Origin: Nitrososphaerota archaeon
Lineage (GTDB): Archaea > Thermoproteota > Nitrososphaeria > Nitrososphaerales > Nitrosopumilaceae
Assembly: GCA_013288545.1 (NCBI GenBank)
Contig: JABDBR010000013.1
Coordinates: 1 to 37,694, forward strand
Direction: 5' to 3'
DNA: 37,694 nt
A program made the position numbers and the translations under genes. Every line of letters begins with the position of its first letter. The stretch's first letter is position 1. The notes beneath the pieces were generated by a model, which saw nothing but the letters and a program-made list of their open reading frames with translations, had not been told where the DNA came from and ran no database searches. This document shows positions 23,797 through 32,263 of the stretch, one piece after another.

Positions 23797-24258
23797 TTAT
23801 GCAGGTGTAAGTTGCATTATTTCCTGTTTTGATGTATCTGGCCATGTACCGTTTTGCAGAGAGTGGTTGTTTGCATGTTGTGTACTTTTGAATTTCTTGA
23901 TGGCTGTTGATATTTTTTTAGCAAGTGCTATTGGGCTCATTGCTGCTTTGCTTGTGACAAGAACAATGTGGTCAAATAGTGGAAATGAAAACATTGACAG
24001 GTTCTTTCTGTCGACGTGGACATAACCAATTTCGCCAAACTCTTCGTCAAAGTCTCTTCCCATTGATATTGTCAACACACATTGCATGAAAAACATTTCG
24101 ATTTTTTGGTCAGTTACTTGTGGGTCAACTTGATCACATGTCTTTCGCTCTATTGCTCTTCCGTGCTTGTTGATGATAGAAACAGATTGTATGTTATTGT
24201 TGATATCCAGTATGTTGTTGCACAATTCGTCAAATTGTATGACTTGAGTATTATTCAT
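23797..24258 (-). CDS. Thaumarchaeal small domain protein (DUF6659-like)
   Basis: A 153-residue cytoplasmic protein. Residues ~8-115 read FDELCNNILDINNNIQSVSIINKHGRAIE..., EMFFMQCVLTISMGRDFDEEFGEIGYVHVDRKNLSMFSFPLFDHIVLVTS, a fold resembling roadblock/profilin-like domains. As I recall, this matches DUF6659, a family abundant in Thaumarchaeota with no known function. The C-terminal 40 residues are a polar extension rich in Asn, His and Gln. It lies on the minus strand upstream of no obvious partner. The annotation rests on pattern memory. Confidence 0.7.
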   Translation of the reverse strand: MNNTQVIQFDELCNNILDINNNIQSVSIINKHGRAIERKTCDQVDPQVTDQKIEMFFMQCVLTISMGRDFDEEFGEIGYVHVDRKNLSMFSFPLFDHIVLVTSKAAMSPIALAKKISTAIKKFKSTQHANNHSLQNGTWPDTSKQEIMQLTPA

Positions 24259-24373
24259 CTTGATAAAAGGTTAGGATGAAGTCATTATAAAATTATTTGG
24301 AGAATTGTTCTATAAGATAGTTTGATCGCTAAAATTGGATATTTTAGTCGTTTTTGGCTATAACCTGCATGTT

Positions 24374-24655
24374 CTAGACTTCGGTAGCAGGCTTTTGCGT
24401 GACTGGCTTGCCTACGCCGCCCTTTTTTCTGCGCTTCAGGCCAATGCTTATGAGTGTAATAAAAAATCCAAGTCCGCCCACTAGTCCTGCAATATTGCTC
24501 AATCCTGCATTGACAACTTCGGCTTCATGCAAGGCATTAATTTCATCATCTGACATGTCTGCTTTTCCGGCTGGCACGTTTTCATTTAGATATCCATAAA
24601 CTGCAAAACCTCCAGCTAGCATTGCAATGCCAAGTGCAAAGACACGTTTGTCCAT
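24374..24655 (-). CDS. Small two-helix membrane protein
   Basis: A 93-residue protein with two membrane helices, residues ~4-22 (VFALGIAMLAGGFAVYGYL) and ~52-72 (NIAGLVGGLGFFITLISIGL). They are joined by an acidic loop and followed by a basic RRKKGG tail that should lie in the cytoplasm. No family name was recognised. It starts 30 bp after the stop of the mqnD-like gene on the same strand, so the two may be co-transcribed. Confidence 0.7.
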   Translation of the reverse strand: MDKRVFALGIAMLAGGFAVYGYLNENVPAGKADMSDDEINALHEAEVVNAGLSNIAGLVGGLGFFITLISIGLKRRKKGGVGKPVTQKPATEV

Positions 24656-24685
24656 TATACTAATTTCTGGAAAGCAGTAAATAAC

Positions 24686-25507
24686 TTAAGCTATGCGAAG
24701 CTCAAACTCTGGAACAAGGCCTTTTTCTATTCCAAACTGGAACAAGTTTCTAATTGCCTGCTCTCCCAATATGCCCATCTCTATTGTGACATCGTTTACA
24801 TACATTCTAACAAATCTGTCTATGGTTTCCTTTGACTGTCCTCTACCATACTGCATTGCATAGTCTAATGCTTCACCAGGTCTTGCCATGCCGTATACGA
24901 TTGATTCGCGAAAGAACTCGTCAAACTTTTTGATTGTCTCAATTCCAAAATGATTGCTCATGACATTTACTCCAAGTGGAACTGGAAGGCCTCCTGTACT
25001 GTCTCTCCACCACGAGCCAACATCAAGAAGTTTTACTAGATTTTTTTGATCATATGTAATCTGTCCTTCATGTATCACAAGGCCTGCATCAACTGCACCA
25101 CTTGCAACTGCATCTGGAATGTCACTGAATTTCATTTCGATGTAATCAAACTTGCCAATCATCAACTCTAAAAGAAGAAATGCTGAAGTAAGTTTTCCTG
25201 GAATTGCAATCTTTGATTTTTGTAATTTTTCTACGCTGGTGTCTTGCTTTGCAACTACGATTGGACCATAACCCTTGCCAAAACTTCCACCGCTTCGCAA
25301 TATGGTGTATTTATCCAGATATGCACAAGCATGAGCAGATACTGCGGTAACATCTAGCTCGTGTTTCAACGAACGCCTGTTCAAGGTTTCAATATCTTCT
25401 ACAACATGTTTTACGTTAAAGTGAGGTGAGGTGACTTTACCAGTCAGCATTCCATAGAACATGAAAGCGTCATCAGCATCAGGTGTGTGCCCTATTGTTA
25501 TGTCCAC
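24686..25507 (-). CDS. mqnD: MqnA/MqnD-family protein, 1,4-dihydroxy-6-naphthoate synthase-like
   Basis: A 273-residue protein of the periplasmic-binding-protein-like fold used by MqnA and MqnD. It starts with GHTPDADDAFMFYG, the phosphate/substrate loop characteristic of the MqnD side. VTAVSAHACAYL, GSFGKGYGPIVVAK, ELMIGK, and GLVIHEGQITY follow in the expected order. MqnD splits cyclic dehypoxanthine futalosine to 1,4-dihydroxy-6-naphthoate in menaquinone synthesis. There is no signal peptide, so it acts in the cytoplasm. It begins with GTG 25507; an AT-rich TTTTTATTATAG lies ~25 nt upstream. The mqnE-like gene is nearby, supporting the pathway. An uncharacterised SBP-like role cannot be ruled out. 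Confidence 0.82.
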   Translation of the reverse strand: MDITIGHTPDADDAFMFYGMLTGKVTSPHFNVKHVVEDIETLNRRSLKHELDVTAVSAHACAYLDKYTILRSGGSFGKGYGPIVVAKQDTSVEKLQKSKIAIPGKLTSAFLLLELMIGKFDYIEMKFSDIPDAVASGAVDAGLVIHEGQITYDQKNLVKLLDVGSWWRDSTGGLPVPLGVNVMSNHFGIETIKKFDEFFRESIVYGMARPGEALDYAMQYGRGQSKETIDRFVRMYVNDVTIEMGILGEQAIRNLFQFGIEKGLVPEFELRIA

Positions 25508-25716
25508 GAAAGGTGGTTTTTGTGCCTATAATAAAAATCAAGTTTATACATTTTAGTGGAAATTTCAGATATTGCTGTAAAATGATGTTCTGCAAAATTA
25601 TGGGCCATCACTTTACAATCTTGTTGCAAAAAAATCAAAACAAGATCTTGGATGAAAAAATGTAAGATCTAGATCTTCCATGATCCATTGATTTTTTTTA
25701 TAATTCTTCTAAACGT

Positions 25717-25724
25717 TTAATAGC
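25717..25724 (+). promoter_or_regulatory. TATA-like box of the elongation factor 2 gene
   Basis: GTTTAATAG lies ~30 nt before ATG 25750, fitting a leaderless transcript. The rest of the 25508-25749 gap holds no gene. Confidence 0.5.
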
Positions 25725-25749
25725 GGCTAGAAAAGGATTTAGCTAAACC

Positions 25750-27942
25750 ATGAAATTCAAGGCTACAGATCAAATTCTAAGTATTATTGGTAACAAAAAG
25801 AACATACGCAACTTTGGTGTCATTGCTCACGTAGATCACGGTAAGACAACAATGAGTGATAGTCTTTTAGCTTCAAGTGGTATCATCAGTCCATCTGTTG
25901 CAGGCCAAGCTCTTGCACTTGATTCCATGAAACTTGAACAAGACAGACAGATGACAATCGTTCAAGCAAACGTTACTTTGCTTTATGAACAAAATGGACA
26001 GGAATACGTAATCAACATGATAGACACTCCAGGACACATTGACTTTACTGGTAGAGTTACACGAAGTCTTAGAGCAATTGACGGCGCAGTTGTAGTATCA
26101 GATTCTGTTGAAGGTATCATGACACAAACAGAAACCGTAACTCGTCAGGCATTAGAAGAGCGAGTGAAACCTGTTTTGTATATCAACAAAATTGACCGTC
26201 TCATAAAGGAGCTAAGATTGCCTCCAGAAAAAATGCAAGAATGGTTACTTGAAATTATTACAAACTTTAACAGACTAATCGATATCTATGCAGAACCTGA
26301 ATACAAGGAAAAGTGGAAGGTAAGCATTCAGGACGGCAGTGTCTCATTTGGTTCTGCAAAGGACAAGTGGGGATTTAACGCAGATGTAATGAAGAAGAAA
26401 GGAATTTCGTTCAAGGATATTTACGAAGCATACTCTGAGGGCGGTGATGTCAAGAAATTGGCAGAAAAAGCCCCATTGTATGATGCAGTACTTGGAATGG
26501 TTGTAAAACATCACCCATCTCCTGATGTTGCACAAAAATACAGAATTCCAAAGATTTGGAAAGGAGATTTAGATTCTGATATTGGTAAAGCACTTCTAAA
26601 CTGTGATGACAACGGCCCGACTGTTATGATGATTGTAAACATGACAGTAGATCCTGCGGCAGGTCCTGTTGCAATTGGACGTTTATTCTCTGGAAAAATA
26701 AAAGACGGTGATAGAATACATTTGATTGATACAAAACGAGAAGGCAGGGTCCAATCTGTCAACTTTTTCATGGGCAACCAAAGAGAAATGGTCGGAGAAC
26801 TTGCAGCAGGAAACATTCCGGCTTTGCTTGGACTAGAACATGCAAGAGCAGGTCAGACTCTATCATCAGTTGCAGGCATCAATGCATTTGAGGGAATTCA
26901 TTATGTATCCGAACCTGTCGTGCAAATTGCAGTAGAGCCAAAACATCCTAAAGACTTGCCAAAACTAGTTGAAGCATTAAACCGTATTACAATAGAAGAC
27001 CCTAACTTGGTTGTAAAAATTAACGAAGAATCAGGTGAGACTGTAATTGCTGGTATGGGTGTGCTACACCTTGAAATTGCAACTGCATTAATTGCAGATG
27101 CCAAGGTGGAAATTGTTACATCGCAGCCATTGATCAACTATAGAGAAACAATTCGTGGTTCTGCAGGACCTATCATGTCAAAATCACCAAACAGACACAA
27201 CAAGATATTCATGAAGGTAGAACCATTAGATGAAAAAATTGCCGAGATGATACGAAATGGAACATTAAACGAATACAAGGACAAAAAGGAAGTTGCTACC
27301 ATACTCAAGGCTGCAGGTTGGGATGGAGATGAGGCAAAACGTGTAATGAGATTTGATATTAGAGGTAATGTCGTAGTAGATGGAACAAAAGGTGTCCAGT
27401 TTGTCGGAGAATCTACTGATTCTATACTATCTGGCTTTGAAGACTCTGTAAAAGAGGGTCCACTTGCAAGAGAACAGGTGAGGGGATGCAAGTTTACATT
27501 CCATCATTTCGTTCCTCACGAGGATCCAGCTCACCGAGGCTTGTCCCAATTGGGACCTGCTTCAAGAAGAGCCTGTACTGGTGTTATGTTGTTGTCTAAT
27601 CCTGTATTGCTAGAGCCAATGCTTGGAATCGAAGTTAGGGTTCCACAAGAAATGATTGGTAACGTTGCAGGTGTAATATCTGGAAAAAGAGGCAAAGTGC
27701 TAAACATGGAACAAAAAGGTGTCATACACATCATAACAGGTGAGCTTCCAGCATCTGAAACATTTGACTTGTCAGAAATAATGAGAGGACAGACTGCAGG
27801 ACGTGCCATGTGGAATACACATTTCAAGGCATGGACTCCAGTTCCAAACTCGATTTTGACCAAAGTGATTGCTGATATTAGAAAGAGAAAGGGATTGGCA
27901 CCAGAAGTACCAACACCAGACGAGTACGTCGACAGCGAGTAA
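25750..27942 (+). CDS. fusA: Translation elongation factor 2 (aEF-2)
   Basis: A 730-residue protein, the full archaeal EF-2 length. GTPase motifs are G1 AHVDHGKTT, G3 DTPGH, and G4 NKID. Domain II follows (GPVAIGRLFSGKIKDGDRI), then domains III-V. The domain IV tip carries HEDPAHRGLSQLGPASRRA, with the His of HRG in the position modified to diphthamide. It moves tRNAs and mRNA on the ribosome in a GTP-dependent step. The gene stands alone with its own promoter and a convergent-free downstream gap. Codon use looks adapted to high expression. Confidence in the identity is very high. Confidence 0.98.
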   Translation: MKFKATDQILSIIGNKKNIRNFGVIAHVDHGKTTMSDSLLASSGIISPSVAGQALALDSMKLEQDRQMTIVQANVTLLYEQNGQEYVINMIDTPGHIDFTGRVTRSLRAIDGAVVVSDSVEGIMTQTETVTRQALEERVKPVLYINKIDRLIKELRLPPEKMQEWLLEIITNFNRLIDIYAEPEYKEKWKVSIQDGSVSFGSAKDKWGFNADVMKKKGISFKDIYEAYSEGGDVKKLAEKAPLYDAVLGMVVKHHPSPDVAQKYRIPKIWKGDLDSDIGKALLNCDDNGPTVMMIVNMTVDPAAGPVAIGRLFSGKIKDGDRIHLIDTKREGRVQSVNFFMGNQREMVGELAAGNIPALLGLEHARAGQTLSSVAGINAFEGIHYVSEPVVQIAVEPKHPKDLPKLVEALNRITIEDPNLVVKINEESGETVIAGMGVLHLEIATALIADAKVEIVTSQPLINYRETIRGSAGPIMSKSPNRHNKIFMKVEPLDEKIAEMIRNGTLNEYKDKKEVATILKAAGWDGDEAKRVMRFDIRGNVVVDGTKGVQFVGESTDSILSGFEDSVKEGPLAREQVRGCKFTFHHFVPHEDPAHRGLSQLGPASRRACTGVMLLSNPVLLEPMLGIEVRVPQEMIGNVAGVISGKRGKVLNMEQKGVIHIITGELPASETFDLSEIMRGQTAGRAMWNTHFKAWTPVPNSILTKVIADIRKRKGLAPEVPTPDEYVDSE

Positions 27943-28060
27943 AAAAGGAAAACCCCCTTTTCATTCCTAAATTTGTGTTTGTTTTTTGGTATCATCAGAT
28001 AATGACGAAGGTTATGATTTGTTGGAAATTCCTTTTGTATGAATAAGATCTATCCATTTT

Positions 28061-28693
28061 ATGGATGACCTATTTGATAACATCAAAAGGATCAAAGCAT
28101 TTGAGAAGATCTTTCTTGGGTTTAGCAATAACAAATTCATCATTAAGGATTTAGATAAACCAGAAGAACATCAAACCATGGTCTTTCGAGAAAATGGAAT
28201 TTTAGACATACATAAAACCACAGAAGGATCTGAGAAAAAATATGAGTCTCTTGGTAAGTTTGATCTAGCTAAAACAATGCAGAAAATACTTGAAGATCCT
28301 ACAATTTTTGTGAGAGTAGCTGAAGAAATGGTAAAGAGTATGAAAGAGATAAATTTCAATGAGCCAGAATATGCTGATTATAAAATATGCAATATCAAAA
28401 CAAAAGAAGAATTATCTCACATAGCACAACGAAAAAAAGACGATGTGATCATACCTCTTGAATCCCTTGCTGAATTTAATTTTTCTGAAGGAGCAATTTC
28501 ATGGGGTGATGCAAAAAATAAGATTAATGAAAATGCAATAGTTCTTGATAAAAATAATTCTCCTATTGCTTATCTGTTTAAAAAAGAAAACAGCGTATTC
28601 ATGATGTCTATAAACATCATAGAAAATCAATTTGTATCAAATTTCATTTCACTAATGACTAATCCTGAAAAATTGGATGAAAAAACTTCATGA
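28061..28693 (+). CDS. Hypothetical soluble protein
   Basis: A 210-residue acidic/basic mixed protein I do not recognise. The N-terminal ~70 residues look like beta strands (NKFIIKDLDKPEEHQTMVFRE..ILDIHKTTEG). A helical part follows (LAKTMQKILEDPTIFVRVAEEMVKSMKEI), then a strand-rich C-terminal half. No signal, membrane helix or Cys pair is present; there is one Cys. It is a lone gene between EF-2 and a minus-strand coiled-coil gene. Its high A/T and Lys/Asn content is similar to its neighbours. Confidence 0.65.
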   Translation: MDDLFDNIKRIKAFEKIFLGFSNNKFIIKDLDKPEEHQTMVFRENGILDIHKTTEGSEKKYESLGKFDLAKTMQKILEDPTIFVRVAEEMVKSMKEINFNEPEYADYKICNIKTKEELSHIAQRKKDDVIIPLESLAEFNFSEGAISWGDAKNKINENAIVLDKNNSPIAYLFKKENSVFMMSINIIENQFVSNFISLMTNPEKLDEKTS

Positions 28694-28792
28694 CGCAAAT
28701 AGGTCAACAAAACCACTACATAAAATTCCTCAAAGGCTACTGCTTTTCAATTAAAGTAAAAGATTCTAAAATTATTCTTAATTAAGATACAA

Positions 28793-29134
28793 TCACTGGC
28801 CAAGATCTTTCATTTTGGCCTCTAGTGTGACCAGTCTTCTTTGTGCAACGTCAATCGTGCGTTTTAGAATATCAATCTCATCTCTATTTTGCTTTTCCAT
28901 CTCACTTATGCTATCAAACAAGACTTTGGATTCTGTTGTCATTCCATCGTCAGTCCTGTCCATCTTGATTGTAAAATGTTTGTACTCTTCTTCTAACTTT
29001 GTCATCCTCTTGTCAGATTCATCCATTCTTGTCTTTACCGTATTAATCTCAGCATGAATTGACCTTAATTCATCCTCTATCTTGTTTAGTGAAGGTGCAA
29101 GAAACCTCTCTATTCCAAATGCTTTCTCGCCCAT
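28793..29134 (-). CDS. Coiled-coil protein
   Basis: A 113-residue protein, nearly all heptad-repeat coiled coil from residue ~15 to the end (LNKIEDELRSIHAEINTVK.., MEKQNRDEIDILKRTIDVAQRRLVTLEAKMKDLG). A break near GMTTESKV may allow an antiparallel hairpin. It looks soluble, and its function is unknown. The N-terminal MGEKAFGIERFLAPS is not helical and may be the conserved part. Confidence 0.7.
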   Translation of the reverse strand: MGEKAFGIERFLAPSLNKIEDELRSIHAEINTVKTRMDESDKRMTKLEEEYKHFTIKMDRTDDGMTTESKVLFDSISEMEKQNRDEIDILKRTIDVAQRRLVTLEAKMKDLGQ

Positions 29135-29266
29135 GATCTCTGCTATGTCTAATTCCTAGTTAAATCATGCCATGTATAATAAAATTTTAGAGCATACGAA
29201 ATTAAGATCAGAATGTAATTGTATTCTAGTTATTTTGTTTGAAATTCAACATCTCTAGTAAAATCA

Positions 29267-29542
29267 TCATTTCATACTGCTAACAAGTATTATTGCTAGT
29301 GCACTTGTCACTACTGCGACTGACCATGGTACAGGACCATAGTATTTTTTTCCAAACATTCCTCTCTTTGAGTTAAAGACCATCCATATCAGAAATGGTA
29401 TTATCCAAAAGATGGCTGAAGAATGGTTCTTGAATATTACACTATTTGCAACAAATATGCTGATAACAGATGCAACTGTGACAAGTGTAACAATAGCAAA
29501 ATGTTTCTTGTTCCATGGCACTAGATTACTGTTTGACTTCAT
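29267..29542 (-). CDS. Small three-helix membrane protein
   Basis: A 91-residue protein with three membrane helices: ~12-30 (HFAIVTLVTVASVISIFVA), ~40-52 (AIFWIIPFLIWMV), and ~72-88 (WSVAVVTSALAIILVSS). They are separated by short loops with basic residues (NSKRGMFGKKYYG). No family name was recognised, and there is no operon partner. Confidence 0.65.
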   Translation of the reverse strand: MKSNSNLVPWNKKHFAIVTLVTVASVISIFVANSVIFKNHSSAIFWIIPFLIWMVFNSKRGMFGKKYYGPVPWSVAVVTSALAIILVSSMK

Positions 29543-29651
29543 ACATCTATCAAATGTTGTCTACACTATAACACATTCGATTGGTCTTGTATTGTTACTA
29601 TATCCGTCTAACGTGAAAATGATTTTAATGTCCTTTGCCTAAAAACTAGCA

Positions 29652-29810
29652 ATGCTTGAGAGAACAAAATGTCCTATTTGTAGGCAGAAATTTATAGAAC
29701 ATTCAGAATTACAGTGGAAAATCTGCAAAGTTATTATAATTAAAGAATTTTCCGGGAATTGTATAGGATTTGATTTAGAGTATAGACCGTCATTTGAAAA
29801 TGATATTTAA
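29652..29810 (+). CDS. Tiny CPxC-type zinc-ribbon-like protein (52 residues)
   Basis: MLERTKCPICRQKFIEHSEL at the start gives one CPIC knuckle. Further Cys at WKIC and GNC could complete a zinc site, though spacing is atypical. The C-terminus is FDLEYRPSFENDI. A degraded relative of its middle part appears ~400 bp downstream (30090-30180), which suggests a duplicated gene and supports this one being real. The function is unknown. Confidence 0.5.
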   Translation: MLERTKCPICRQKFIEHSELQWKICKVIIIKEFSGNCIGFDLEYRPSFENDI

Positions 29811-29854
29811 CCAATAACTAGACCTATATTGTAAAAACGTCATTGACTGTATAG

Positions 29855-30070
29855 TTGTCAAACTTTTCTGGAAATAACAACACAAGAAAAAGACTCAGGC
29901 GTCCTACAAAGATCCAAGTTGCACGGGGTCAGAATTTCATGTGTTATAGATGTAAACGACTCATAACTGATGATGATGAGTATAACATTCATCATGTGGA
30001 TGGAAATGCATCAAACTACAACATTACAAATCTAAAGGTGATGCACGTTAAATGCCATGGATGGTTTTGA
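29855..30070 (+). CDS. Small HNH-type nuclease domain protein
   Basis: A 71-residue protein with the core of an HNH fold: CYRCKRLI as a zinc knuckle, NIHHVDGNASNY with the HH pair, NITNLKVMHVKCH with the Asn and final His. HNH domains cut or bind DNA using a divalent metal. The start is a TTG at 29855 preceded in frame by a stop, so no longer start exists; a basic N-terminal stretch RKRLRRPTK precedes the knuckle. It lies between the CPxC gene and its degraded copy. It could be a free-standing nuclease, a homing-type remnant, or a DNA-binding protein. Confidence 0.75.
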   Translation: MSNFSGNNNTRKRLRRPTKIQVARGQNFMCYRCKRLITDDDEYNIHHVDGNASNYNITNLKVMHVKCHGWF

Positions 30071-30084
30071 AATCTCACCCAAGC

Positions 30085-30180
30085 GAATAAAGAAAACAAA
30101 ATGTGATAATAATCCAGGAAAATTTGTAAAGTTATAACAATTAAAGAATTGTCTAGATTTGAAAGTATACGATACAATGA
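30085..30180 (+). pseudogene. Degraded copy of the 29652 CPxC gene
   Basis: After KKTKCDN..GKF (frame 1) the match resumes in another frame as KICKVITIKELS, parallel to ERTKCPICRQKF and KICKVIIIKEFS of the 29652 product. The DNA identity of the second block (~30 bp) is visible by eye. A stop and a frame change make it non-functional. Confidence 0.45.
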
Positions 30181-30220
30181 TACCAGAAATGCTAAAATAT
30201 GTTGATATTATAAAACAGCC

Positions 30221-30718
30221 ATGAATTTGGTACCTAAAGTTATTTTGGCCACACTTTTCGTTTTAATGATATCATCAGGATTGGTTCTTGCACCCTCATA
30301 TGCTGCGGCCTTGACTTTCAAGTATACCGCAAAGAGTACATTTACTGTACCGACTGCAATGAAATGTCCTAACGGTTCACTTGCACCAGATAATAGCGTG
30401 TCAAAATGTCCAGCACTAGTACCATCCAAATTTGATAACCAATCGCCACAGAATTCTAACTACAAGGCCCAGGCAACTTATGTACAAAATGGTGGAACCA
30501 GCTATGCTGGTGTTATAGCACAACAAGCAACACAAGCTCATAACACACAAAATTCTCAGCAGGCCTCTAATGCACACCAGGCCACCCAAGCCACACAGGC
30601 GCATGAACCTCAATCTTCCAAGTCTAGTACACCTATGCCTCTTCAAATGCCAAACACTGCCAAAAATACAATTCCAACATTGAAGATTCAACCAAAATAT
30701 ACGCCAAAATTACCGTGA
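30221..30718 (+). CDS. Secreted Gln/Ala/Thr-rich low-complexity protein
   Basis: A 165-residue protein. The signal peptide is at residues 1-28 (VILATLFVLMISSGLVLAPSYAAA). A short domain with two Cys (MKCPNGSL, VSKCPAL) follows, which could pair. The rest is a disordered stretch with many QA, HNT and QATQAH units and Pro-rich ends. No anchor is visible, so it may be released or loosely attached. A TATA-like ATATTATAAAA precedes the ATG by ~16 nt. No known family was recognised. Confidence 0.65.
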   Translation: MNLVPKVILATLFVLMISSGLVLAPSYAAALTFKYTAKSTFTVPTAMKCPNGSLAPDNSVSKCPALVPSKFDNQSPQNSNYKAQATYVQNGGTSYAGVIAQQATQAHNTQNSQQASNAHQATQATQAHEPQSSKSSTPMPLQMPNTAKNTIPTLKIQPKYTPKLP

Positions 30719-30783
30719 TAGCTAGTTTTACGATTGGAAAATAATCCGTAATTCTTTATAGTCAATTCAAAATGATAATTTTA

Positions 30784-30996
30784 ATGAAGATTCGTGCAGG
30801 ATTATTTGGCATACTGACACTGTTCTTTCTAACTGTACACCACGTTCAAGCACAAGTCAATCCTGGTAGTGATCCTGTCATGTGGGACTATGTGGACCAG
30901 ACACAATTTGCAATTATACTAATTGTTCTAGTAATAGTTGGTGGGGGGTTTACTGTATATTTTCGCAGGAAAAAACCTACTCCAAAAGATACCTAG
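30784..30996 (+). CDS. Small secreted/membrane protein
   Basis: A protein of 70 residues from ATG 30784 (an earlier ATG at 30772 is possible). The N-terminal signal peptide is KIRAGLFGILTLFFLTVHHVQAQ. A short outside loop NPGSDPVMWDYVDQTQ follows, then a membrane helix FAIILIVLVIVGGGFTVYF and a basic RRKKPTPKDT tail. The TATA-like CTTTATAG (30753-30760) fits the 30784 start. It overlaps the convergent gene at 30993 by 4 bp. Confidence 0.6.
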   Translation: MKIRAGLFGILTLFFLTVHHVQAQVNPGSDPVMWDYVDQTQFAIILIVLVIVGGGFTVYFRRKKPTPKDT

Positions 30997-31190
30997 ACTT
31001 TGGGTTTTGCAATTTTTCCACTGCGTAGTTTTTGCACTCCAGGAACCATCATGGTTATGATTGCAACAAAGCCAAAACCTGCTGCGCACCATCCGGCAAT
31101 GTGGGACTGGTATTCCCTCATTACAAGAAATGATGATGCCGAAAGACCAAATGTAATCAATGATGCCACAAACAATGAATTGAGTTTCAA
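30993..31190 (-). CDS. Small two-helix membrane protein
   Basis: A 65-residue protein starting at TTG 31190. Two membrane segments, LFVASLITFGLSASSFLVM and IAGWCAAGFGFVAIITMMVPG, are followed by a basic KLRSGKIAKPKV tail. It is convergent with and overlaps the 30784 gene by 4 bp. No family was recognised. Confidence 0.55.
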   Translation of the reverse strand: MKLNSLFVASLITFGLSASSFLVMREYQSHIAGWCAAGFGFVAIITMMVPGVQKLRSGKIAKPKV

Positions 31191-31393
31191 TTTACAGTTT
31201 CTTTGATTGGACTGCCAGATTTAGCAATTTCTATAGGAAAAAGATCTAGCGGTATGGTAAACAATTTATCTTGTGTCCAAGTCATGCTACTGACCATCAG
31301 AACTCCAACGGGATGATGTTAGTATGGCAATCCTTTGACTGATTGGATTCTCGTGGTCAAATCCTTTTCTAATATGACTTTTGTATGTATGTA

Positions 31394-31807
31394 ATGGGAT
31401 TATTTGGCAGCAAAAAAGAGGAATACTGCTCTGTATGCAACAAGCGAACTCCTAACACCAGTAAACCGAAAAAAGAATGGAACATCAAAGGTCAACTGTG
31501 CGCAAAATGCTTTGTAGATTTTATGAAAAAACCCCTTCCCAAAAAAAAGAGCGATGATGTATGTGTCGCATGCGGTGCAGAGCCTGGGGGACTCAACCTC
31601 TGGAAACCAAAAAAAGAATGGGACCTAAAGGGGTGGCTTTGTGAGCCTTGTTTTAACGAATGGCAAAACTCAGACAATGAACTAAAAAAAAACTGTATCG
31701 TATGCAATGCTAAACTTGGGTTTTTTCCACGTCATGCAAAAAAAGAGTGGAACCTCAAAGGATATCTGTGCAAAAATTGCTGGAATTTACAAGAATCAAA
31801 AGTCTGA
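31394..31807 (+). CDS. Triple zinc-ribbon protein
   Basis: A 137-residue protein made of three tandem copies of one zinc-binding unit: CxxC, ~17-22 residues containing KKEWNLKG-like sequence, then LCxxC. The copies read CSVC...KKEWNIKGQLCAKC, CVAC...KKEWDLKGWLCEPC and CIVC...KKEWNLKGYLCKNC. All twelve Cys are present, so each should bind one Zn2+. The unit resembles short ribbons such as DUF4428. The start at 31394 (MGLFGSKK) fits the TATA-like CTAATATG near 31368; ATG 31385 is also in frame. It may bind nucleic acid or protein; the function is unknown. Confidence 0.8.
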   Translation: MGLFGSKKEEYCSVCNKRTPNTSKPKKEWNIKGQLCAKCFVDFMKKPLPKKKSDDVCVACGAEPGGLNLWKPKKEWDLKGWLCEPCFNEWQNSDNELKKNCIVCNAKLGFFPRHAKKEWNLKGYLCKNCWNLQESKV

Positions 31808-31840
31808 AAAAGAAAATCAAAATAATGTCAACACAAATGT

Positions 31841-32125
31841 CTACTCTGGAGGGTTTTGAACAAACACGTTGCAAATCAACCAGTCAGTTTTGGAATCACG
31901 ATATTGTACGTTACATGTGACAAACTTGCCCTTTAGTGCACGCTCTAAATCCGCAATTGTCTTTTCCTCATACTGAGGATCTTCTGGGTTGTCCACTTTT
32001 GCAATCATGATTCTTTCAACATTTCCATATTCTTCTTTATTGTCTTTGCGAAAATGCGTAACTGACATGTCAAAGGTATTTCCTGATAGACAGGCAATTA
32101 CTGGTCCGCCTATTCCGTCACCCAT
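31841..32125 (-). CDS. Hypothetical small soluble protein
   Basis: A 94-residue protein from ATG 32125 (MGDGIGG). An upstream in-frame ATG at 32170 lies too close to the AT-rich ATGATATAAT for a promoter. The body is beta-rich (IACLSGNTFDMSVTHFRK, ERIMIAKVDNP, KFVTCNVQYRDSKTDWLICNVFV) with a central helix (EEKTIADLERALKG). No family was recognised. It is convergent with the triple zinc-ribbon gene. Confidence 0.6.
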   Translation of the reverse strand: MGDGIGGPVIACLSGNTFDMSVTHFRKDNKEEYGNVERIMIAKVDNPEDPQYEEKTIADLERALKGKFVTCNVQYRDSKTDWLICNVFVQNPPE

Positions 32126-32263
32126 GTTCTGTGGTTTTTTGTGCGTTTTAATTAACCATACCAAAACCATGCCTGGATTATATCATACCACTAGGCACAA
32201 TCCAACATTTTTGTTGCAAAATTGTATTGAACTGATAAATAATTTTTCTGACACTATACCATC

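Noticed and set aside
25483-25665. 60-codon plus-strand frame upstream of EF-2
   Set aside because: It overlaps the start of the mqnD-like gene and has biased, domain-free sequence; the gap is better read as promoter DNA.
27531-27995. 154-codon minus-strand frame overlapping the end of the EF-2 gene
   Set aside because: The plus-strand EF-2 is certain over this range and the antisense translation shows no domain.
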